Positions 33,541 to 44,590 of a DNA stretch of 64,000 bases are shown piece by piece (position 1 is the first letter of the stretch; every line of letters starts with the position of its first letter). This DNA is from Pollenia angustigena. Its lineage: Eukaryota > Arthropoda > Insecta > Diptera > Polleniidae. The stretch spans positions 102,447,802 through 102,511,801 of the forward strand of contig OV884058.1 in the NCBI GenBank assembly GCA_930367215.1, given 5' to 3'. Both the position numbers and the translations under genes were made by a program. The notes beneath the pieces are model-generated. The model ran no database searches and was not told the origin of the DNA. It was given only the letters and a program-made list of their open reading frames with translations.

Positions 33541-33873
33541 TAATTTAAAAGATTTTGTTATTCGTGCTTAATTCCCAATTTTTTGGGGAATGTAAGAAAA
33601 GATAAACTCACTGTTTATTGTTGATGTTTTTGTTTAAACTTTGATATTATTACAAGTAGAACTGTTGCATTTAATTCTTAAACGCTTAACAGTTTTATTT
33701 GGTTTAATATCTTTAGTTTTTCTAAAATCTTTGGATGAAGTTTCCTGACGATCTGGCCTAAGCAACCAGTGAAATGCGCTAGGAATAGCTGATCCCATCA
33801 ACAATAAATTTCAGTGTTTTTATCAAGAATAAAAATTGGGAATTAAGCACGAATAACAAAATCTTTTAAATTA
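33541..33873. repeat. Element with 43-bp perfect inverted repeats
   Basis: 33541-33583 and 33831-33873 are exact reverse complements over 43 bp (core GATTTTGTTATTCGTGCTTA), separated by 247 bp. Perfect identity in a landscape of decayed repeats suggests either a young insertion or arm correction. Confidence 0.8.
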
Positions 33874-33905
33874 AAATGTTGTATACCCAAAAATTACTTT
33901 GATAA

Positions 33906-34756
33906 CACTACGTGACAAAATTTCAACAAAGTCGTGACCAAATGAATCTGATAGCTAATCTTTATGTAAAATTGTCCGCTGAATCCGAATATGAAGTCAG
34001 AATTGTCAAAAGTAGAACAGTTTTTAAGATATTCCAAAATAACCGTTATTTGTGTTTTTTATAAAAGATGATGTGAAATGCAAATATCTTCAAAAATTGT
34101 AAACGGATTATGTAATTCTTTCTTTTTAGGAAAAGTTATACAATTTCTAAAATAACCATGGATTGCTTGTGAAGATTGGTCAAGAAATGACTGAGTTTCA
34201 GGGGACAAAAGTCCAAGCTTCATTGAAAATTTTATGATTTTGTTCAATTTTGCTCTTTTCAAGTTATTTTTTTAAACCAATGATTTAAAAATCCTAATGT
34301 TTTATTGCATGCGACATTAGATTATTTTAATATGAAAATTTTGAGCCCAACAAGACATAGATTGGTAAAAAAATGACAAAGCTACAAAAGATTTAGTAAA
34401 TTAACACACATAGAAATTCAATAATTTCAAGAAATTTTTGTTAATAAAAATTTAGCTTTGTATATTTATTTGTTGTGGGTTAATTCAATAAATCTTCTGC
34501 AACTTTGTCATTTTTGCACCGATCTGGTTCCTATTGGGCACAAAATGTTCGTATTGAAATAGGCTAAAATTTTATTTTTTGGATATTTGCATTTCAGTCA
34601 CAGCATCTTTTTTAAAAACACAAATAACGGTTATTTTGGAATATCTCAAAAACTGTTCTACTTTTGACAATTCTGACTTCATATTCGGATTCAGCGGTAA
34701 ATTTTACACCAAGACTTGGTTTCAAATTCATTTGGTCAAAAAATTGTCACGTAGTG
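33906..34756. mobile_element. DNA transposon with about 185-bp terminal inverted repeats
   Basis: Starts CACTACGTGACAAAATTTCA and ends with the complement GTCACGTAGTG. TAA lies directly outside both ends (33903-33905 and 34757-34759), compatible with the TWA preference of PIF/Harbinger. The arms (33906-34090 and 34578-34756) stay similar throughout, for example AACCGTTATTTGTGTTTTTT. No transposase frame is recognised. Confidence 0.75.
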
Positions 34757-34844
34757 TAATCTTTTTTTTTTATTTAAAAATGTTCAGCTATTTACATAGA
34801 CCTGCAAAATATGGAAAATGTCAAAACACTAACACCCGTTTTAA

Positions 34845-36270
34845 CATAATTCGGGTACGATCAATCCAGTGGTGCTCGCCGTTATTTTAGATTGGCTCTG
34901 GTTATTTCGAAAATCGAGGAGATTGCACAACATATGTTTGCGTCACTCAAAAACGCTTTAGCTTATTAAAAAAATAATACGCTTTTTACACTGATCGACA
35001 TCTAACATCTACCATCAAAGACGTAGAAAATGTGAAACACTCGTTTACATTGCTCACATCTAACATCTACCATCAAACAAAAATGTCACCATTTTTGAAA
35101 AAAAAATGTTTTTAAAATAAAAATTTTTTTCTACAAAAGTGCCAAAATTTTAAAAGAAAATACAAAATGTATTTTAAGACCCATTTTTTTTAAAAATATT
35201 ACAAATACTTAACAAAAAAACGTTTCAATAAAAGAGAAAACTTGACAAATGGTAACGCTACTTTCAAAAAAAAATTTTTTTGTCAGTGATGCCACAATAA
35301 TAATAGAACTTATTGCCAATTTTCTAGTGATGACACTAAAATAATCGAAAGATGTAGAATGAAATGAAATGAGATAGGAACATCTTTTAAAGATGTTGAA
35401 CGATGTTGTTTTTTAGCCCTATGTATTTCTTATGGAAAGATGTTAACATCTTCGGAAATTGTGGCAAATTGATGATAGATGTTGATCAGTGTAAAAAGGC
35501 TATACAAAAAACCGAAATTCCGAAATAAATTTTAAGAAAAGTCTTTATAATATGCGCAGTCGTTTTAGAAACATATTTTTACACCAAAATTTCGAAATTT
35601 TTGTTTCTTAAAAATTCATACAAAAATGGAAAGTACAGCTATGCTTCTAATTTTTTGCAGACGTATTCCAAACAAAAAAAGCCATTAATGATTAAAATCT
35701 GTTTGCAACTTTTGATTTTATTCACAAAAGACGAAAATTGGTAATTAAATTTAAGAATTTCATAAAACGCAATATTTGTATGGGATCCCCCCTAAGAAGT
35801 GGTGATAAGGTGCAAGTATGTCTCGAGAAAATGTTAAGGACAAACAATTAATTGAGGTCGGTCATACATTATATCCCACAAGGGGCGACTCCTGGGACAA
35901 TTTGTATTGGAGCCCCCATAAGGAATGGATATAGCGGGTAAGTATGTTTGAAATAAATGATTGAGATGAAAAATAAAGTGGTGTTGGTCATACATTTAAC
36001 CCATCTAGGGACATCCTAGGCGCTGCAGGGGCCAAATTTAGGAATTTTATTGAACCTGGTCTCGAGAATTACTTGCTGCTCCTTATCACCACTTTTTAGG
36101 GGGGCTCCCATACAAATATTGCGTTTTATGAAATTCTTAAATTTTTTAGAATTTTTCGACTTTTGTGAATTAAGTCAAAAGCTGGTAACAGACTTATCAT
36201 TTATGGCTCGTTTTTGTTTGCCGCTTCGTTTTTTATATGTCTGCAAAAAATTAGATGCCTAGCTGCATTT
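34845..36270 (+). repeat. Dispersed repeat B, copy 2, expanded
   Basis: Begins with the GGGTACGATCAATCCAGTGG segment typical of repeat B. A TA-flanked MITE (34980-35500) interrupts it. The later part has an internal inverted pair, 35690-35795 against 36108-36245 (TTTCATAAAACGCAATATTT and its complement), also present once in copy 1 near 9820-9960. Confidence 0.65.
34980..35500. mobile_element. TA-flanked MITE
   Basis: Ends CGCTTTTTACACTGATCGAC and, inward from the right, GCCTTTTTACACTGATCAAC, with TA on both outer sides (34978-34979, 35501-35502). TCTAACATCTACCATCAAA is repeated near the left end (about 35001 and 35066), and the complement of ACATCTATCATCAA is near the right. Tc1/mariner-type by its duplication. 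Confidence 0.75.
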
Positions 36271-36378
36271 TTTAATTTGGATGATTTTTAAAAACACAAA
36301 AACAATTTCGAAATTTTGATAAAAAAAATTAATTTTTTTTCAAGAAACGACTGCTCATATTAGAAAAAAGTTTTAGTA

Positions 36379-36825
36379 ATTAGTATTGTGGTTATTTTGT
36401 TGAACTATTTATGGTTTTTAATCCAAACTTTTAATATTTTTAATTAGGCTTAAATTCATGAAATTTAATTTTTCATTAAATTATTTTTATGAAGAAAGGA
36501 ATTTTACAACATGAAAATTAATTAAAATTGTTATTGATAATCTTTCATTCTTGACGTAGCTGGGGCTCGAACCCCGGCCGGCAGGTTACCATGACATGTT
36601 TCGATTGCAACCACTCAATCTCCTCAGATGGATTTGCCGTCTTACACTCGCAGCCATCGACGACTGCTGACGTCAATAGTCCAACATCTGTTGACCTTTT
36701 TCTAGCACAACTTGAAGGACAAATGTACACATAGAGTTCGTGCCTTACCTTTAACAATAATTAGTATTGTGGTTATTTTGTTGAACTATTTATGGTTTTT
36801 AATCCAAATTTTTAATATTTAAAAA
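36379..36825 (+). repeat. Dispersed repeat A with tRNA-like head on the minus strand
   Basis: Two copies of AATTAGTATTGTGGTTATTT (36379 and 36759) bracket a region whose minus strand has a tRNA-like B box (GGTTCGAGCCCC, 36563-36573 region) and A box (TGAGTGGTTGCA, 36606-36617), about 33 bp apart. This suggests a tRNA-derived SINE captured in a larger repeat. The copy at 41436-41740 is the inverted partner. Confidence 0.65.
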
Positions 36826-37347
36826 AAAAACATGTAAAATCAATTAAAATGGATAATCATTCAGGAAAGCAAATGGGGGATGTACAGTTATGAGAAAAGG
36901 TTGAAAGTTCTTGACTGCCATTCACTTGGGAATGGCCAGGAATGATTCCTTTGTTGTACTGTAAAGCAGCTCACTACCTCCGGCCTCGGCTAGGTATTCC
37001 CCGGGCAATGGCTTTTGGACATCCGTTAGCTAGCTAGAGTGAGAAGGCGGCTAAATAACCTAAATGGTCAACTATAAAGTCGACGTCTTAGGAAATTTAG
37101 TTTACTACGGAGAACCCTGAATGGCTTGACAAAAGTCAGCGTCTCAGGAAGTAGGAGGATGAAGAAAAAAAGTTCCCTTTGAAATAAACTCCACCCATAG
37201 CCTGCCTGGAGACAGCTGGCAGCCCCAGCACCAGGATCGGATGCGGAAACCCAATCAGCTACCTCATCTTAAAATGAAAAGTTTACAGAAACCGAAGCAA
37301 ATGAACATACAATAAAACGATCTGATCCAATGATGACGACCTTTAGC

Positions 37348-38030
37348 ATGAAAACACGGACAAGATTTGGAACATGTAAGAACGTTATCGGAACCATCGC
37401 GCCTGGCCCAGCTGTGCACGGAGTTTTTGAGCTACAATTTATTATTTTTGGGTTTAAGCGAATTAAGGTGGCCAGATTCGGGTGAGCAAATGACAACGCA
37501 GGGCCTGCATATTCTTTACTCTGGAAAATCTGCAACCGAAAGTAGATCATCAGGCGTGGGATTTCTGCTCTCTAAAGAGGCACGTAAAGCTCTAATCTGT
37601 TGGAAGCCCTACTCCGACAGGATTATCACTGCCAGATTTTGTACACGTGCTCGAAATCTCACATGCATCCAATGCTATGCCCCCACTGAAGTCTCAGATT
37701 TTGCCGTTAAAGAAGAATTCTACAGTCTCCTTGATCGAGCAATTACATCCTCCAACCGTGGTGATATTCTCGTCGTGATGGGTGATTTTAATGCACAAAC
37801 TGGCTCTATCAACACTGGTTTAGAAAGCACCATGGGTAAACATGGGTTAGGCCGTAAAACTGAAAACGGAGAGCTATTCGTAAATATGTGTGCAGCTAAC
37901 AATTTAGTTATTGGTGGTACCCTTTTCCCCACAAACCGATACACAAGGTAACGTGGGTATCGTCGGATAACACAATGGAGAACCAAATAGACCACATCAC
38001 CATCTCCAGAAAATGGCGTGGCTCATTATT
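37348..38030 (+). pseudogene. LINE AP-endonuclease domain (RTE/CFDP2-like), broken
   Basis: An ATG at 37348 opens MKTRTRFGT. A small deletion then destroys the family WNVRTL motif, and the frame resumes as VRTLSEPSRLAQLCTEFLSY. Catalytic landmarks follow: LGLSELRWPDSG (metal-binding glutamate), QCYAPTEVSDF, MGDFNAQTGS (catalytic D and N) and GRHGLG-like KHGLGRKTENGE. After NRYTR another frameshift leads to VTWVSSDNTMENQIDHITIS. The enzyme would nick target DNA for target-primed reverse transcription. This endonuclease type is often labelled craniofacial development protein 2-like in automated annotation. Confidence 0.8.
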
Positions 38031-38159
38031 AGCTCGAATTATATACAAGCGCTAAACGAATCCCTGACGTCAGTGTCTAATCAACGTTCAGATTGGAAAA
38101 ATGTAGAAAACATAATCACAGATGCTGCATCGGAACATATTGGTTTTAAAGAGCAGAAA

Positions 38160-38700
38160 CGTAAGGATTGGATATATGATTAAACATGGGAAATAGTCAA
38201 AGAAAGAAAAAAACTCAAAGCCGAACTTAATAACGCAAAAAACGCGCAGCGCCAAAGTAACCCTACGAATGCAGCATACTGCCCTAGATCGTGAAGTAAG
38301 CGCAGTGCCCGTAGGGACAAACGCGCTTGGACAGATAGTATTGCTACAGAAGCTCAAGCTGCTGCTGAAACCAACCGTAGCAGCGATTTATATAGACTTG
38401 TCAAAAAACTGACACACACATCTACTTCAGTCTCAAAAAAGCCTATTAAGGACAACTCAGGTATACTTATTACTTCTAAGGATGAACAGCTTGAACTCTG
38501 GGCTGAGCATTACTCCGATATACTTTCATCACGGCCACAAAATGATCTAACAATATGTAATTGCCCATCCCAAGATACACAATTAGATATCAGTACCACT
38601 ACTCCCCTAATCTCCGAGATCGCAGATGCCATTAAATCGTTAAAAAGCAACAAAAGCCCTGAAGTGACAACATCTCCCCAGAGCTCCTTAAGGCAAATCC
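38160..38700 (+). pseudogene. LINE endonuclease-RT linker, broken
   Basis: RKDWIYD, a stop, then TWEIVKERKKLKAELNNAKN are followed, after another stop and a shift, by RAWTDSIATEAQAAAETNRS and SDLYRLVKKLTHTSTSVSKK, and then ELWAEHYSDILSSRP. This is the usual charged linker. A frameshift at about 38657 joins it to SPELLKANPLTSAELVLPII of the reverse transcriptase. Confidence 0.7.
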
Positions 38701-39800
38701 TTTAACTAGTGCTGAACTTGTTTTACCAATTATTGAAGAAATCTGGCAATCAGAAATAATACCGGAAGAGCTTAAGGAAGGCATTATAATAAAAATACCA
38801 AAAAAAGGGGATTTAACGAATAGGAACAACTGGCGAGGGATCACATTACTCAGCATGGTCAACAAAGTGTTAGCTCACATTATAACTAAGAGAATTTCAG
38901 TTAATTTAATGCCAACACTAAGAAAACAACAAGCTGGCTTTCGTCCGAATATGTCATGTATTGACCACATAAATGCACTAAGGATAATCGTGGAACAATC
39001 TGTTGAATTTAGGTCTCCCCTGTATCTAGTGTTTATTGACTTTGAGAAGGCATTCGACACTCTTGCTCATAACGTTATATGGAAGGCACTTGAATGTAAA
39101 GGAGTACCAGGGAAATTGATTCAGCTAATAAAGAGTCTATACGCGGGGTCAAGCTGCCGCATTTTACATGATGGTACACTCTCCCGAAATATTGAGATTG
39201 GTACAGGAGTCCGCCAAGGGTGCGTTATGTCACCATTACTCTTCAATATCATGCTAGAAATCGCGGAATTTTATGGGGACTCCAAGAACGATTGGAGGAC
39301 CTCGAGTATGCAGCTGATATTTGCCTTCTATGCCACAGTTACACCGACATGTCTATTAAGTTACAAAAGTTATCAGAAATATCAGCGAAAGCCGGACTAA
39401 AAATTAACATCAATAAAACAAAGGTTATGAGAATTCGTTCTGGAAACACAAATCCCTTTCTGATAAATAATGAAGTTCTGGAGGAGGTAGATTCATTCTG
39501 CTATCTTGGCGCCAACTTAACCAATACCGGCGGCTCCAGTGCAGACATCTCTAGCCGAATAAAAAAAGCTACCCAATCATTTGGACAGCTCAGCAGAGTA
39601 TGGAAATCGTCTGCAATTTCCCGCCGTGTTAAAATAAACATTTTCAACTCCAACGTGAAATCTACACTGCTGTATGGCTGTGAGTCCTGGAATGCAAGTG
39701 TTAAGGACATCCAATCACTTCAAGTGTTCGTAAATAGGTGTCTTCGCAGAATTCTAAGAATTTTTTGGCCACAGACCATTTCAAATCAAAACCTGTGGAA
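38660..39800 (+). pseudogene. LINE reverse transcriptase, catalytic box altered
   Basis: The frame runs through PKKGDLTNRNNWRGITLLSM, KQQAGFRPNMSCIDHINALR, VFIDFEKAFDTLAHNVIWKA (first catalytic aspartate) and GVRQGCVMSPLLFNIMLEIA. A frameshift and probable short deletion follow, near 39260. The other frame continues GLQERLEDLEYAADICLLCH, so the family YADD box reads YAAD. It goes on through FCYLGANLTNTGGSSADISS and LQVFVNRCLRRILRIFWPQT to NLWNETR, where the hAT insertion starts. Frameshift plus loss of the first YADD aspartate make this copy inactive. Confidence 0.85.
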
Positions 39801-39806
39801 CGAAAC

Positions 39807-41361
39807 TAGGGATTGCTGTTCGGTTTTAACCGAAATCGAAACCGCGGTTTTTAATGCCTAAAAACCGAAACCGAAAACCGACAAAAAAACCTCGGTTTTA
39901 AGCTTTTACTTTAAAAATAAATTTATACTTAAAGAAATTGCAAATTATATTTACATAATACTCGTACTTCAAGATAAGAAAAGTAAAAAAGCGAATCAAA
40001 AATGACTCATCAATCAGAGTCGCGGGTAGGGTACAATTTTCTCCCTGCAAATGTATCTTTTATATTCTGGTTTTTTAATCGCGCTGAAGGGTCAAAAAGG
40101 CTCGAATATGATAATAATGTATCATAGTTTAATATTTGAGGAATCAGCTTCACGAACAAAATAAGTGCATATGAGCTAAATTTTCGATAATAAATGATAC
40201 ACTCGTTGCGAGAAAATGGTTCCCTACCGATGAATCAACTCGAAGAATACCTACAAGTAGGTATTTTTGATACTAAAAAAAAGCGTAGGGAAAATCGTGC
40301 AGATTTTTAATAATCTCCAATATGTAGGGATTTTTCGTCATATCGCATTATTTATGCAATAAATGCAGAAAAAACGTATTTTTAGTAATATTTTCCCTAA
40401 AATTGCTTAAAATATATTTCAAGAGTTGTTTGAAGTTTAAAAAGTTGGCGACACTTAAATGTATATATTTGTTTTTTGTAAGATATCTTAAAATACAAAT
40501 TGATGCGGCTTCTTAACAACTGTTTGCTGAAATCGACATCAGTGACTTAGTGACCAACAAAGAATTTGTATTACAAAAAATATCTTTCCTGCATTACTTA
40601 GGGTTAGCGAAGAAGCTAACGAATAGTGGGTATCAATTGTTACAGCTTGTCTGAAGAAATAGATATGTATATATGTACACTGAGGTACACAATATCACTA
40701 GTGCCATTGGTGTATAGAGTGAAAATGCCAACCATTTCACTAGTCCCTAATGACAATGGTTCGTTCTAACACCACTGGGATATTATTCAATGTTGAAAGA
40801 TTTAATTGAATTTATTAAAAAAACACACATTTTCAAATAAAATTTATATTTTATAACTATTGTTTTTTCTTCTGTTTTAATGACAATAATGCGTAGGGCC
40901 TTTTGTAGGGGAAATTTTATCAACGTGTAGGGAAAAATCGGACTTTTTTGCATGTGTAGGTATTTTTTTTTTCAAAATATCCACTAGCAGCACTGATTGG
41001 GATACAATTTTCTGATTCCTTTTTGAGAATATAAATGAATCAATGATTATTTTCAATGATTTCATATGATTAAAACTCATATGCAATTATTTTCAATCGC
41101 TCAAGTGATAAATCAGTTTGTAATCATCAAAAGTGATCACAGAAAACTCATTAAAGTGATTTTTACAAGAAACTATCACTTTAATGCTAGGTGGGTTGAA
41201 ACAAATAAAAAAATTGTATAACAAACAAAATATATTTATAGGTTTATGTAGTTTTATTTGGATATTTTTCAAAACCGAAAACCGAACCGAAACCGACCGG
41301 TTTTAATCATTTTAAAACCGAAACCGCGGTTTCACATTTTTACGGTTTTTAGCAAACTCTA
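39807..41361. mobile_element. hAT element inserted in the RTE-like LINE
   Basis: Ends TAGGGATTGCTGTTCGGTTT and, inward from the right, TAGAGTTTGCTAAAAACCGT. The exact 8-bp duplication AACGAAAC lies at 39799-39806 and 41362-41369. Subterminal regions are packed with AAACCGAAA and its complement. The LINE coding frame is restored across the duplication. Its interior holds an older hAT-like remnant (about 40250-40996). No transposase recognised. Confidence 0.92.
40250..40996. mobile_element. Remnant of a second hAT family inside the hAT element
   Basis: The right end reads, inward, CAGTGCTGCTAGTGGATATT and then AAAATACCTACACATGC, which resembles the left end of the 56469 element (CAGTGTTGCCTAAAGATTTT, AAAAATACCTACGCATACTA). 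The left part (GTAGGTATTTTTGATACTAA, then GCGTAGGGAAAATCG) matches the right end of the same element. The extreme left terminus and its duplication are missing. Confidence 0.55.
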
Positions 41362-41420
41362 AACGAAACACACCAAACACCAATATCCACAGAGATTCGA
41401 AAAAGAAAGTGGAATTATAT
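41362..41420 (+). pseudogene. RTE-like LINE, piece 3' of the hAT insertion
   Basis: After the duplicated AACGAAAC the codons read NETHQTPISTEIRKRKWNY, the expected continuation of the ORF2 C-terminus (family ...EIKKRKWxWIGHTLR). A (TA)n tract of about 14 bp then ends the LINE sequence. Confidence 0.75.
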
Positions 41421-41435
41421 ATATATATATAAATG

Positions 41436-41740
41436 TTAGAATACAATTTGGTTTAAGGATTGATGTTTGACTATTGACGTCAGCAGTCGTCGATAGCTGC
41501 GAGTGTAAGACGGCAAATCTATCTGAGGAGATCGAGTGGTTGCGATCGAAATATGTCATGGTAACCTGCCGGCCGGGGTTCGAGCCCCAGCCACGTCAAG
41601 AATGAAAGATTATCAATAACAATTTTAATTAATTTTCATGTTGTAAAATTCCTTTCTTCATAAAAATAAATTAATGAAAAATTAAATTTCATGAACTTAA
41701 GCCTAATTAAAAATATTAAAAATTTGGATTAAAAAAGTTT
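41436..41740 (-). repeat. Dispersed repeat A, inverted copy with tRNA-like head
   Basis: On the plus strand the A-box-like CGAGTGGTTGCG (41533-41544) and B box GGTTCGAGCCCC (41577-41588) are spaced as in tRNA-derived SINEs. Downstream sequence (CCACGTCAAGAATGAAAGAT) is shared, inverted, with 36.4-36.6 kb. It is the right arm of a large inverted-repeat structure. Confidence 0.7.
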
Positions 41741-41985
41741 TAGTTTTCTTAAAGGAAATTTTATTGCGGAGTTTCGGGTTTTTTAGAAATTTCAATAAAC
41801 TAAACCGTTTTGAGTTACGTGAATATATGTTGTGAAACATCCGGTATATCTCGAAAACCAGAGCCAATGTAAAGAAAACGGCGAGTACCACTGGATTCAG
41901 CGTACCCTTATTAGGTTAGAACGCCATGTGCCCAGCTTGTCTCAAAAAGTGTCAATTTCTTGCACAGTGTTATTAATATTAACAA
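41741..41985 (-). repeat. Dispersed repeat B, inverted copy
   Basis: Reverse complement of 9171-9400 with the same landmark order (GTGCAAGAAATTGACAC, GGGTACGCTGAATCCAGTGG, CTCTGGTTTTCGAGATATAC). It joins repeat A in the same order as in the left arm at 34.8-36.8 kb. Confidence 0.75.
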
Positions 41986-43560
41986 AGGTTTACTAAGGGA
42001 AATTTTCATAGAACCTTTATAAAGTTTAAAATATTTTTATGAATACGAGCAAAATCAAATCAGGTTTTCTAGATATCTTAACTTAAAAAGCCATATTTTT
42101 CGATATAATCGAGACGTTTTAAATGGGCGAGTTAATTTTTATTTATAAAACCTGATATGTTGTCTGAAAGTCCTACCAATTACGTTCAAAATAAATGTTG
42201 AGCCTTTGTGATGTCTTGTTCCTTCTCTGAGACATCTGAACCCGTTAACCTGAAGTTTAAAAAATCTAGGTTTGCGATATATTCATGGTATTTTCGCTGT
42301 TTTTTACATATTTATTTGTGTTTAATTTTTTATTATTATAACTTTAAAATTTTTTAATTTTCTTTTTTAAGCTTATTTTTTTGCCCTGTGTTATTCCAAT
42401 TTAAACAACTTTTTCATCAAATTCTTTCAATTAAAATTAAATTTTAGAATAAAAAAAACTTTTGTATAGTTGATCTTGCCTACCAACTCGTACGACAACT
42501 AATCAATTTGACTAAACTCAATTGAAATGCTTTAAATACTTTGAACTGCTCTTAAAACTTAACTGTCACTCAAATTAGTTTACTTAAATGTCAATATTAA
42601 GTTTCTTTCTGTTAAAAACTAAAAAACAACTCATTTTAGTTAAACAAAAAAATTAAGAAATAACTAAAAGTGAAGTGCACTGTACTACACTGCTTAACAC
42701 AAAAATAAAAAAAAATAAAACAAAATGTGTAATAAAAGATCAAGAAGCTAAACGTGAACACACAACTCAACATGCAATTTTGGTTTAAAAGTAAAAATTA
42801 CAAAAATAAAAAAATCGGTTTAAAAAGCCACCCGTCATTTGTTAGTGAGTTTTGGCGCAAAAGCTTTAATTACACAGACAAGTGCCACCAAGCGAACGAA
42901 GGCTTTATAAGGGGATGTAGCAATCTGAGCTACAACTGCTGCCAGCAACTTCAGCTTAAGCCAGCGCCGCTAGCAACAATTTGCTAATTATACGATTTTG
43001 TTTTAAAAATCTATAAATGTAATAGCGAAGCTTAAGATTTCGATGATGTCGGAAGGAGGCTTGAGGGGCGCTCCACTAATGTAAGTGCCTTACATTAACT
43101 ATGAGTCAATTTTTATACAAGTGGTGTTACTACTACTTATGGCTTCTATTCAAACGATTTTGAAAAAAAAAAAAAAAAATATTACACATTCATTCATTTT
43201 TGTATGTCTGAATATATTCCTAATCATGAGGTGTATAATTACCCTTTCCATAACTGCTAAAGCCATATAAAAAACACTCGTACTAACAGCAATATTATTT
43301 AATTTTATTTTTCGTTGCTATAAATAGAGTGTTTTTTGTTGCTGCCAAACATATGAAAAACTTAAGTAACGGTGGGATGAAATATGGTAAAATTCTGGAA
43401 AATTATAAATACTAAAGAAAGTGAAAATAAAATATTGATAAACACCCTTCAAGACTTTTGATTGCAATGAGAGGGGGTGGAGTTTAAGCGTATTAGAGGA
43501 TTTCGATAAAAGGAGAAATTAAGCAGCAGTTTTTAGACGATTGGTTTGATTTGGAGATGT
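41986..43560. other. A+T-rich stretch, no gene seen
   Basis: A frame at 42754-42987 is cysteine- and lysine-containing but matches no family I know and has no supporting context. Confidence 0.4.
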
Positions 43561-43564
43561 GGTC

Positions 43565-44590
43565 AAAGGTGCCGTGAAATAAAGCCATAGGAAATAAAGC
43601 CATATGGCTTTATTTCTCAATTCATTGATATGGCTTAATAACCACCATTCAAGTTCAATAACACCATAATCGGGAGGTGAGGGGGCAAGTCCGGCGGGCG
43701 ATCGTGGCGCGCGCGGTGGGCCCGCCACAACATGTTTACAAACTCCAAAGCATAGCTGGCCTTCGGCTGGGCACAAGGATTTTCTCCTCTATGGTATAAC
43801 AAATACTGGCTTCGCTAACTTAAGCTTCTCTGCATAGACGGCCTTCGGCCGGGCGCAAGGATTTTCTCCTCTATGGTATAACAAACACCGGCTTCGTTAA
43901 CTAAAGCTTCTCTGCGTAATCGGCCTTCGTTCGGAAACAAGGCAGATTTTAGAACCTTTACTTAGCGAAACCGGTACTTGTTATACCATAAAGGAGAAAA
44001 TTCTTGCGCACGGCCCAAGGCCGGCTATGCAGAGAAGCATTAGTCAGCGAAGCCGGTGTTTGTTATACCATAGATGAGAAAATTCTTGCGGCCGGCCGAA
44101 GGCCGCCTATGCAGAGAAGCTGTAGTTAGCGAAGCCGGTCTTTGTTATAACATAGAGGAGAAAATCCTTGCGCCCGGCCGAAGGCCTGCTATGCAGAGAA
44201 GCTTAAGTTAGCGAAGCCAGTATTTGTTATACCATAGAGGAGAAAATCCTTGTGCCCAGCCGAAGGCCGGCTATTCTTTGGAGTTTGTTAACATGTTGCG
44301 GCGGGCCCACCGCGCGCGCCACGATCGCCCGCCGGACGTGCCCCTCACCTTCCCCTTCTACCTACTGTACCATATTTTTCATAAGTTTTAGTTAGCGAAG
44401 CCGGTTTTAGTTATACCATATGGGAGAAAATCCTTGTCCCCAAAAGTGTTTTCGTTATATTTTTAATATATACACTCAGAGAAAAAATAACAAAACAATT
44501 TTTAAATAAATTAGAATTATATTAAAAGAAAAAAATTAAAATGGGAAATAAGGCCATGGAAATAAGGTCGTCCAAATAGGATACCTTGTG
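43565..44590. mobile_element. Foldback-type element, copy 2
   Basis: Carries the same about 82-bp units as 25164-26261: direct units at about 43745-43950, inverted units at about 43970-44280. An extra G+C-rich inverted pair brackets them: 43677-43755 (GGCGGGCGATCGTGGCGCGC) and 44272-44352. Outer zones repeat GAAATAAAGCCATAGG-like words on the left and GAAATAAGGCCATGG on the right. The segment 44395-44510, inverted, matches 25400-25500. The outermost ends and duplication are not resolved. Confidence 0.7.

Larger units (their letters stand above)
36877..39806 (+). mobile_element. RTE-like LINE, main part
   Basis: A plus-strand non-LTR retrotransposon. A G+C-richer leader (about 36877-37347) precedes an endonuclease, linker and reverse transcriptase. 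It is interrupted at 39806 by a hAT element and resumes at 41362 for about 60 bp before a (TA)n tract near 41419. The element sits between inverted copies of repeats A and B. Confidence 0.8.

Noticed and set aside
36555..36620. Functional tRNA gene
   Set aside because: Boxes are present but the segment recurs in dispersed, diverged copies and lacks a convincing acceptor stem; better read as a SINE head.
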